DNA of 64,000 nt from Tubulanus polymorphus (taxonomy: Eukaryota; Nemertea; Palaeonemertea; Tubulaniformes; Tubulanidae): contig NC_134036.1 in the NCBI RefSeq assembly GCF_964204645.1, positions 3,337,501 through 3,401,500 of the forward strand, written 5' to 3'. Positions 48,619 through 64,000 of this stretch are shown here, one piece after another. The notes under the pieces are model-generated. The model was not told the origin of the DNA, ran no database searches, and saw only the letters and a list, made by a program, of their open reading frames with translations. The stretch's first letter is position 1. Each line of letters starts with the position of its first letter. The translations under genes were made by a program, and so were the position numbers.

Positions 48619-50252
48619 TTAAAAAGCCAAAAATGCCATTGATATAATCGCAATCGTAATGGTGATGATGGAATAAACATCGGTTTCTGTACCACTGAAT
48701 GTGTATGCAGGTTCCTTACTGGTTGTTGAGATCATTGTATGAGTTTCTGAAAAAAGACAAGGAAACATGACTATAGAGATATCCAAAGTTTTCCAAGACA
48801 AATCTTCCATTGTCAAATTATATTTTATATTACTGTCTGAAAATTCTAATAACTGAAGGCTAATTTCAACGACCGGATCGTCTGAATTCGGGAAATAGAG
48901 AACTTCCACTGGTAAAAGGATTAGATTATATTACGGTACCTTCATTTGGCACAATGGCTGTAATTGTGCTGCATTGCTTGTTTCCTTCACCGAACTGACA
49001 GCAAACTTCCATCGAATCGGACGCTTCGATTTTCATGCGAATGGCCCGTCTGCCCGATTCGTTCGGACACCCGGTGACGTTGATGTTAAAACCTGAATCG
49101 GAATCTTTGCGGCAGCCGCTTACAATCATTTTTCCATTCACTGCGATGATGATGTCTGATTTTATGACGTTTGCTTCCTTCGCGTAGATCGTTGAGCACT
49201 CGACTACCACTGGATCTCCTACCTGGCTTATTGGAAGAATTCGGAGATCAACCACATCTGTGGGGAAAGATTTAATGATGTTTTTAAGGTTAAACGGGCA
49301 ATTGTCTTCTTCGGGAAAATGGGGTGGGCAATTGTATTCTTCAGGAAAATGGGGTGGGGGAGCTTTGTCTCTAAACTTAAGCTAAAGGATGCCACTTGGA
49401 ACGTTGTACATACCGATGCTGATAGAAATACTGGCACATGCTTGTCCACGACAGCATGTGTAGACACCTGCATCTCCTAACATCATGGCGTTCTTAGTGA
49501 CATCTATGCACCCCTCTTTTGAATCCGATCGTCGCCAACCTTGTTCAACTTGCCTCTCGGATGCGATCAAGGTGTTACTGGGTTCGTGCAGCAGCAGAAG
49601 GCTTGCTACCTGGTGATTCGGTACACCTAGGTAATCGCAACGTATTCGGAATGATGCGCCGTGACGAATCGGGGATTCCGGATATGCAGATATTGTCATT
49701 TTTCCTGGAATGGAACACTATGCTTGACTAGTACATGGGCGTCCCAAGGATTTTTTTTTTTTGGAGGGTTCGTTTTTAGGAATAGAGGTGTCTGGGTGTC
49801 CTCCCCAGAACATATTTTGTCTGAAAATTCAAAAAGGGGGTTCGTTCGAACTGCCGAACCCCCCCCCCCATCCTAGGGACACCCATGTAGTACCTAGAAA
49901 TAATGCTGATGAACAATTTTGCTACAATACAGCACCAGAATACAGTATCACCTCTTCCTCGTGAACCTAACTGACAAGTCTGGCATCAGAACGCATCCCA
50001 GTCTTCGACTGAGAAAATCTCGTTAAATAGGATTTTTACCTCTTGCATCTAGAGGACATTATGCTAAGCAGGTTGGCGCTGGTAATCCCCTAAAAGATAA
50101 TGTTAGAAATGATTCTGCTATAGTATGAAATGAATCTTAAAACACTTACCTGAGTAATTTTCGCTCTTATTATTCGACACTGAGCTTTCGGACGAATTCA
50201 GAATTACGAGAAAAATCACAATGATAGCTTGGATTCTTCGAGAAATAGCCAT
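48619..50252 (-). CDS. Two-Ig-domain surface protein, GPI-like tail (paralogue 2)
   Basis: Exons 50252-50150, 49704-49414, 49257-48940 and 48746-48619 join to 279 residues; every intron is phase 1, as in the genes at 41,416 and 52,521. The signal peptide is AIIVIFLVILNSSESS. Ig1 (residues 35-131) has SFRIRCDYLG and DAGVYTCCRGQACASI. Ig2 (132-237) has PVVVECSTIY, IVSGC and SMEVCCQFGEGNKQC. Both domains replace the usual single second Cys by a Cys-Cys pair followed by a third Cys. The protein ends in a hydrophobic segment (SIITITIAIISMAFLAF) with no residues after it, as expected of a GPI-anchor signal rather than a transmembrane receptor. The closest relative is the next gene: their Ig2 domains share DVV-[DE]-[IL]-RI and DSMEVCCQ. 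Outside-facing recognition or decoy functions are possible; none is proven. Confidence 0.85.
49735..49889. mobile_element. Short inverted-repeat element in Ig gene 2 intron 1
   Basis: catgggcgtcccaaggat at the left and atcctagggacacccatg at the right are inverted repeats matching at 16 of 18 positions. A T12 run and a C11 run sit just inside the two ends. Size about 155 bp; MITE-like. Confidence 0.5.
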
Positions 50253-51354
50253 TTTGCTAGTAGAATGCCGGCTCGAACAGCGCCACCTGTCATGAATGAA
50301 ATTATCTGCGTATATTATTCTATTGAATTGTGTAGGACACAAAAAATTAATCTAGAATTAAAGAATTCAATTAAAATCTTATTCTGTCGTTTTATTTATG
50401 GATTGAATATCGTATTTAAGTTTATAAACGATTTTTTGATCCCTTAAACACACTAGTATAGAGCTGATATAAAATGGCGGACACTTCCTGTTTTGATATA
50501 TCACGATTTCCATCGGTTTCGATCGAATCCCATATTTCTCTTTACTCCAAAAAGTTCGAATCTTGCTTTCCAGTGATATCAAAATGTTGGAATCCGCGTC
50601 GGGGCTTGCTTAAAATTGACTATATTGATGATATCTTATTTGCAGCAGTCTCTTGGATGTCAACGTCAAAAAACCTTTGACACCAACTTCGAACTATGCA
50701 AAAAATACCACGTATAGTATGCTAGAAAATAATGCCATTGTAGTCACCATTCACTCGTTCATTTAAATGCAGCTTATCCTTTATGAGAACTTGGAACGTC
50801 GTTTTGCCTAAGTGCTTTTAGTTTCGAAATGTCCTCATTTGGTTTTTCTAGCCTGATCTATATATGTCTGATCGTCGAAATCGTTAAAAATTAGATTACC
50901 GTCACGAGTTCCAAATATCTGGAAACTTTCCAAAATTCCCGCGCTATCTTCACTCAAGCATACGCCTTCTATCATTTCATTTTTCGATTTTTTCTTATAA
51001 ATCCTTTCATTATTCATTATGGCACCTCTCTGTCGCTGTTGGTGTTTACTTCCATGTTTCATGATGTTTCTAGCTTGATCCGAATCGATGTGTTTGAGTG
51101 CGTTTATTATGAACCTTCATACGTATTGTCCAATGCAATATCTAATACATATTTATGCCTAATATATATGCTGATTGCCAATAATATAAATTAAAAATAT
51201 GGAGCACTACTTTCGGTCAATATCAGCGTCATCTATATTTTGCTTCGAAAGTCTCTGTTGTTATCAAATAGGTATCGTACTCCATCTATGGCCAAAAGAT
51301 TGCGTGACATGGGGACATTCGACAAATCCAATTGAGTAACGATTATTTAGAATC
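50253..51354. other. Upstream region of Ig gene 2, no gene
   Basis: I see no convincing coding exon. The segment should correspond to the upstream region of the neighbouring paralogue (54,201-54,600), but similarity is weak by eye. Confidence 0.4.
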
Positions 51355-52040
51355 GTTTCGCTTTACGAGAGCAATAGAAACAACGACCATTAAAAGCACA
51401 TTTCTTTAATTACATCCACCAATATTTACAGAATTTCGAAACGAATCAAAAATATCATTTTGTTTTCTATATTTTCAACTTTCTCTATGAGCGTGATGGT
51501 ATCTACAACTAGCTCTTCACATAATGAACCTGGTATTCTCGAGATTCATTCTTGAGCTCATTGGCCAACGTAATACCATAATCAGTCCATTAGGACATAT
51601 TGTCCAGTCACATGTGTACGGTAAATTTAGGTCATTTATTGTACGTTTTGACCAAGCGCTTATAGGCCTATCAACGTTTTTCGTCAGAATTGCGAATGGC
51701 AAAAGTTTTAATGATGCATCGTTACGAAACTATTTTGCATTGTAACTCATCATTCATTTGTTCGAGCAAGTGTAACTCATCATTCATTTGTTCGAGCAAG
51801 TTGGCCATTGGAGATGGTGCCGTCTCCAATTCCTTTATGTCTGTAGCTTCCTCCTTTTTCCCAACAACTTGGAGAATGTCACCATACGTCTACTACTCGG
51901 CACGCCGTACGTCATTAGGCGATTTAGCGGTCACGTTCGATAGATCCTGCGCACCATCAACTGCTGCAGCAACAGCAGTGGTGACGGCAGACGTAAATCG
52001 GAAGCGTCGATGTCATACGATGTATCAGGAGGAATTGAAG
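51355..52040 (-). pseudogene. Duplicated 3' fragment of the 1,462-residue gene
   Basis: 51,355-51,720 matches the 3' flank of the large gene at about 54,615-54,990 (for example atagaaacaacgacca, gtaatggtatctacaact and gctcttcacataat). 51,877-52,020 matches its last coding segment at 55,100-55,230 (atgtcaccata, cggcacgccgtacgtcatt, gttcgatagatcctgcgc). The copy keeps about the last 45 codons with a changed frame and lacks the upstream sequence, so it cannot be a gene. It arose with the Ig gene beside it. Confidence 0.8.
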
Positions 52041-52520
52041 TAACAATTAAAGAAAGTATCATCCTTGTAGTTCGCGCGTGTTTTATTTCTTGGAAAGTTG
52101 TTTGAAGACCACATATAATAGATGTAATAAATAAATGATTAAAGAGAATTTCCTAACGTGGTTCATGTATAAAATCTAATAATGCTGCACAAGTTGTTTT
52201 GTACAACACCTTTGTATGATTACCTAATATCGGGTGGAATTGCTAAACAACAAGGAAGCAATTCAATATGTACGTCTAGTATTAACTCCTAGTTTTAATT
52301 GTGGGAGTTCACTTTCTACACATACACACCCACTGGTCGATCCACTCGTTTGAATCTTGGAGTGATCATTTGACAAATGATTACTCCAAGTTTGAATAAA
52401 GAGTCTTTGATACACGTACAAACATATTCCAAAGCATATAGATTTGATAAAAAACATTATAGCAAAAGCTAAGATTTAACTATTCAGTTTTTACAGGAAT
52501 GTATCATATTCGGTAATACT

Positions 52521-54200
52521 TCATCGGCAAATAGCTAGAACTGTATTTGATATGATCATAATGATAATCGTGACGATAAGGTAGACGCCGATCGCTGTGC
52601 CATTGTCGGTGTATTTGTATTCAGCCTCCTTGTTTGAGATCTGTTTCTTCTGAGTATCTGAACAGAAAGAAAAGGAAACATGGCAAAGTGAATATACATG
52701 GATAGAATTTATTTCCCAATTGAAGAGAACTGAAAACTTCCCTTCATTAATATGATTGGTAACGTACCGTATGGATTATCCATGCTATTTGTTGGAGTTG
52801 CAACTCTAATGTTGCGGCATTGTTTCGTAGCATCACCGAGCTGACAGCAAACTTCCATAGAATCAAACACCTTCTTGATTCGAAAGTGAATTCCTTTCTT
52901 TCTAGTAGGGCGATTCCAACACTTGTCAATCTGGACGCTGTTCTCAAACTGAGGAGCAATGCTGCAGCCGCTTACTATTATTTGGTGGTTCGATGTGGTG
53001 ACGATCATTTCAGATTGTTTCAATTTGTTGGTCTCGCGATCTGTGTTGTTGAAGTCGTAGACAGAAGAGCATTCTACAATGACCGGATTTCCTTGGTTCA
53101 CCTGGGATTCTGGATGGATTCGGATTTCTACGACATCTTTGGGGAAAAATAAAATGAAATGTGATTTTATATAATTAAGTAGTGATTGTATATAACTAAA
53201 AGACCATTCTTCTTCTCAATGTCGATTCAGTGACAAAATGATTAGTATCTGATGTCGACCTTCTCATTCTTAATGATTTCAAAGATTCAACGAAATTATG
53301 ATCAGTTATTGTCGAAGATCTTCTTTTATTCTCAATAGATTCAACAATTCGTTGAATTTATGATTAGTAATTGGCGACTTTCTCATTTCAAAATAATTCT
53401 AATGGCCTCTATGTCATGTCTCCAAAACTATAAGCTGAAACTGATCACTCTACGCACCAATGCCAACGACGATACTGTCGCATTCTGTCTGATAGCAGCA
53501 TTTGTATTTGCCCGCATCTCGTGATGTCATTACGTTCTTTTGTACATCGACAGCAACCACTGACTGAGTAAACGATTTCTCCTCGGATTGCGTTCGCAGC
53601 CAGCACGTGCTGGGGTCTGATTTACCACCCGACGCTAAAAAGATTGATTCTCGTTCCGTTTCGCGCGTCAGAATTAAGTCGTTCATCGCCGGGTAATGGG
53701 ATATTCCAGGGTGTTGGCATTGTATCCTTAATGATGTCCCATGGCGAATCGGTGGTGAAGGGTCCGTCTTTATCGTAACTCCTCCTGGAATAATGAAGAA
53801 TTGGTTTATTCAGGAATACAAGTCCGTACCCCATAGCAATATCAAAATGGTGCCTATCCTGAAGCCGGCATTGTTGGTACATTCTTAAAACGATACTGGT
53901 AAGATGGGATCTCTGCTTCCAGAATCTCATGTTTTTTACCCTTTGGTAGGGTAATCTTGGAACAGCCCTTGGTAAAAATTGGACATGATGAAATTCCTCA
54001 TCACAAAAGATTGCAAGAAAATATGTTGGGGGAAAGGAAACATTTGGTTGAATCTTGTCTTTGTCTTTGCAGTACATTTTCCTACCTGTATGATCGGGAT
54101 TATGTTTCACTCCACTACAGGACTCTGCGATTCCAGGCTTCAAGCATGCCAAGAATAGAGCGTATGGTATAAAGGACCATAGTAACGCTGTAGTCTTCAT
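52521..54200 (-). CDS. Two-Ig-domain surface protein, GPI-like tail (paralogue 3)
   Basis: Exons 54200-54086, 53784-53458, 53136-52768 and 52657-52521 join to 315 residues, all introns phase 1. The signal peptide is LLWSFIPYALFLACLKPGIA. Ig1 (residues 39-147) has SLRIQCQHPG and DAGKYKCCYQTECDSI. Ig2 (148-270) has PVIVECSSVYDF, IVSGC and SMEVCCQLGDATKQC. The C-terminus is hydrophobic (GVYLIVTIIIMIISNTVLAI) followed by Cys-Arg, suggesting a GPI signal or a transmembrane end with almost no cytoplasm. The motif [RK]-[IV]-[QR]-C and the PP-[IV]-RHG start of Ig1 are shared with paralogue 2 (SPIRHG). It lies head-to-tail with paralogue 2 and next to the large gene, and is probably the parental copy of that duplication. 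Confidence 0.85.
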
Positions 54201-55094
54201 CTGTCTCGTCTGTTAAACGCCCATCTATGCTAATAACCGTTTCCTGTATAATTTCGAAACTTCGATTAGGGTTTTTCCAACAGGGTCTATTTCACATCTA
54301 AACGCCTTGAAAATCCTTCGACATGAATATTCAATCATCGATTTGACGATGGGAAGAGTTTTGATCATCGAGAATAAGGCACATACCTTAGGATTGTCAG
54401 CTAATCGGTTTTAACCCGGTTTTGACAAAATCCTCTTTCCGTCAACGTCGGTTGGATCTACTTTCGGTTTTTCATATCATTGAAAACGCCGTGCGCCTAT
54501 ATTCTTCTTCCACAACATCCAGCGCCATCTATCGCCTTTCCAAAAGATTACATGGAATTAGAACAAAAAAAGACGACCATTCGACTATTCAGATCAACAA
54601 TCATCTTTATTCGCTTTACAACAAAATAGAAACAACGACCATATATTATACATCTCTATTTAAGTACATCCAACAATGATTACAGAATTTCTAACAAATC
54701 AAAGTGTATTTTCTACATTTTTGGCTTCCTCTAGGAGCGTAATGGTATCTACAACCTGCTCTTCACATAATAAGTTTGGTATTCTTGATATTTATCCTCT
54801 AGCTCACTGGCCGACGTAATGCCATAATCAGTCTACTAAACATATCACCCCGCCATAGATACACATTTAATTGAGGTCACCTGCGACCCATTGTATATTT
54901 GACCAAGCGCGTACTACGCTTATATCAACGTTTTTCGACAAAGGTGTTAATGGCAATTACTTCAATGATGCATCCTAACCAAACTATCTTGTATTTGTAG
55001 GCTTATCATTCATTAATGTTCAAGCAGGATGGTCATTAGAAAAGGTGTCATCTTCAATTCCATTTTGTCCATGGCTTCATCCCTTTCACGACAA
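54201..55094. other. Between Ig gene 3 and the large gene
   Basis: Holds the Ig gene 3 upstream region and the 3' UTR of the minus-strand large gene. A minus-strand AATAAA at 54,606-54,611 is a likely poly(A) signal, about 485 bp past its stop. The same UTR is duplicated at 51,355-51,720. Confidence 0.5.
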
Positions 55095-61822
<6,728 letters not shown>

Positions 61823-64000
61823 TTTCCGACTCGTCCCCGGATCGGCCGACGAACATCCGGGTGATTCTTCCGTCTACAGTGTCCGGCTACTGGAAGATTC
61901 GGAACTTATCGCCGCAGCGCTCTGTGGAAGATGAATATTTAGACGATTGTAGAATTATTGGACTCAAAACGGTTTGATTTTGTGGATGTTACTATTATAT
62001 TTCTCATTTGGATTTGGCCTGCAGCACCCAAACTGAAGGACTTAGTCTGATCCTAGTTGCGGCCAATTCTCTTTGTTAATAGAAAGTGATTAGTTTCCTG
62101 CTGAAATCTTCTGAACTAAAAATATTTTACTGCGCGTAAAATATGGAGTCTACTCGAAATCTTCAACTCCGCATTTGATGTTTAGTACAGAGACGGAGAT
62201 CATTGTTTTTCTCGAACTATTACTCAGTATTTGACACCAACTCTGGGTAGAATTTTACCAGTCTCAGCTTTACGGCAGTAAGATACAGAGTCTACTGTAT
62301 TTCACAAACTATTACTCAGTATTTGACACCAACTCTGGGTAGAATTTGACAAGTCTCAGCTTTACGGCAGTTAGATACAGAGTCTACTGTATTTCACAAA
62401 CTATTACTCAGTATTTGACACCAACTCGGGGTAGAATTTTACCAGTCTCAGCTTTACGGCAGTAAGATACAGAGTCTACTGTATTTCACAAACTCTTACT
62501 CAGTATTTGACACCAACTCGGGGTAGAATTTTACCAGTCTCAGCTTTACGGCAGTAAGATACAGAGTCTACTGTATTTCACAAACTATTACTCAGTATTT
62601 GACACCAACTCGGGGTAGAATTTTACCAGTCTCAGCTTTACGGCAGTAAGATACAGAGTCTACTGTATTTCACAAACTCTTACTCAGTATTTGACTCAAA
62701 TTCGGGGTAGAATTTTACCAATCTCAACTTTACCTAGCAAGAGACAGAGTTTACTGATACACTCTTATCAATGGCTCCAAACTGTGTCGAGAGACGACAA
62801 ATCTTTCGTTCAAACTCAGGTGGAATTCTATGAGCAGGGAGGAAGCTAAGTTGAATCGCGATAGAAATATTGATTCCAATCAGGAATTTGTCATTCAATA
62901 TTTCTATTCTATAGGAATTGTTAACATGCGGTTTTTATCCCAGCACTTGACACAAATATCTCGAGTATTGAATAACAAACATATTTAATATTTGTATAAT
63001 AAAGTATTACAGATGTATGTGTGTATGTACCTCAATGATGAAAACACTTTTTTTAACATATAATCGACGCACGCAGTAAAATGTATAATAATGTGTTGAT
63101 AGTAAAATCGAAATTTCCCCGAATTCATAAGATTTTCGAGCGATCATCTTTTTGGAAATCGTGCTTTTGCAAAATTCTTCAGAAAAATCTAAAGTACTTA
63201 TAGAATAACAGGGGAAAATGGTAGAGTTTGAAAAGGGTGTTCGTAGAATTTCAGCTGATTATATTTCGAGTTGAAATTCGACGCGAAAAATACTGATTTG
63301 TTTTAATAGAACATCGATTCTAGAGTTAGGAAAATTGCTTCATACCTCCGCAAGTAGCGTTCGAATTCAATCTTCGATTTTTCAAGCTTTTTCCATTTTC
63401 TTCATGTCCGCTATCAGTGATAACGATCATTCGCGTCCGTACTTCTTCTGTCGGCTATTTCTTTCCGACTTTTTGTTGCGATCGGTGCAATATTTCTGTA
63501 CGGAATTTTTCCCTTTGCGATGTATGTAAAACTGTATTCCGGTATGAACGAAATAGATTCCCTCTCCGCCCTAAACTTTCTCCTCTCCAATTAGCGCAAC
63601 GACAGTTCCGCCTCTCTCGATTTTATTTCATATACTCCGATATTTCATATTCCGCATCCTTCACTCTCTTCGCTCCAATCCGACCTTAGGGTGCTAGTCC
63701 GCTATACCGCGCCGGATATCATTCCACCTCTATCTCTGTATCTGGCGTCTCTGCGCGTATTTACGGGTTTGGTTTGCGGGTCGAATTTTCACATTCGTTT
63801 TATAGATCTAAATAAATATCCATATGTATATACTCTCTATTATAGTCATTAGCTAGCTTTAGTCATTTAAACGTGTACATACCCGGTTTACAACCCGTGC
63901 CTGCAGTAATGTATAGTCTTCTTTATATCAGGTATATACAAATGGTGTATGTTTCTTAAAAGAATTGAGCCACCCGCCCCCACTCTGTACGTGTAGATTC
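61823..64000. other. Upstream region of the large gene
   Basis: A probable untranslated exon precedes the start: an acceptor-like TTCCACAG at about 61,922 on the minus strand is followed by sequence with stops in all frames before the ATG. 62,199-62,750 is a satellite (separate entry). From 62,760 to the end I see no gene; the small plus-strand ORFs near 63,335-63,689 have no support. Confidence 0.45.
62199..62750. repeat. Tandem repeat, 92-bp unit, about 6 copies
   Basis: The phrase tctactgtatttcacaaact recurs at 62,291, 62,383, 62,475, 62,567 and 62,659, exactly 92 bp apart. The unit also contains attactcagtatttgacacc and ttaccagtctcagctttacg. A diverged first copy precedes it and a decayed last copy follows. 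Variants (ctctgg/ctcggg, ttagat/taagat) alternate between copies. Confidence 0.9.

Noticed and set aside
63335-63689. Plus-strand ORFs near the window end
   Set aside because: Pyrimidine-rich sequence with no splice sites, no domain and no conserved neighbour.

Overview
The window reads as genomic DNA of a bilaterian invertebrate animal. It is AT-rich, its genes are short exons separated by GT-AG introns, and repeats are abundant. The recognisable genes (dUTPase, KTI12, a TBC-domain Rab GAP, Ig-superfamily receptors) are of metazoan type. Nothing fixes the phylum; a lophotrochozoan or another marine invertebrate would fit, but that is inference. Gene models were built by reading splice sites and checking intron phase by hand, without transcripts.

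Layout. (1) 1-12,916 is a tandem array of long (about 2.3 kb) and short (about 1.7 kb) units. It carries recurring exon-like modules on the minus strand and one 0.8 kb insertion. (2) 12,917-16,500 is a transposon graveyard: a broken LINE reverse-transcriptase ORF, and several copies of a small coding module shared with it. (3) 16,500-19,925 shows no gene. (4) 19,926-23,972 (-) is a TBC-domain Rab GAP. (5) 24,021-29,812 (+) is a type I membrane protein with two small cysteine-rich modules; its last intron holds a 171-bp tandem repeat. (6) 33,367-35,726 (-) is dUTPase, head-to-head with (7) KTI12, 35,916-46,940 (+). The last KTI12 intron is 7.0 kb and looks like a U12-type AT-AC intron. It contains, on the opposite strand, (8) a two-Ig-domain transmembrane receptor gene (41,416-43,952). 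(9) Two more genes with the same exon plan follow, at 48,619-50,252 and 52,521-54,200 (-). They have double-cysteine Ig domains and hydrophobic, GPI-like C-termini. (10) 55,095-61,822 (-) is a 1,462-residue low-complexity protein with Gln12 and Asp52 runs. (11) The window ends in a 92-bp satellite and sequence with no gene seen.

How they relate. dUTPase (nucleotide-pool sanitation) and KTI12 (Elongator-linked tRNA modification) probably share a promoter region of about 190 bp. The three Ig genes have identical exon and phase structure (signal peptide / Ig / Ig / tail, all phase-1 introns) and are clearly paralogous. The duplication that made the middle gene also copied the 3' end of the neighbouring 1,462-residue gene, which survives as a pseudogene fragment at 51,355-52,040. 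The candidates for something undescribed are the Ig receptor cluster interleaved with KTI12 and the tandem array with its repeated basic/acidic two-exon mini-gene.
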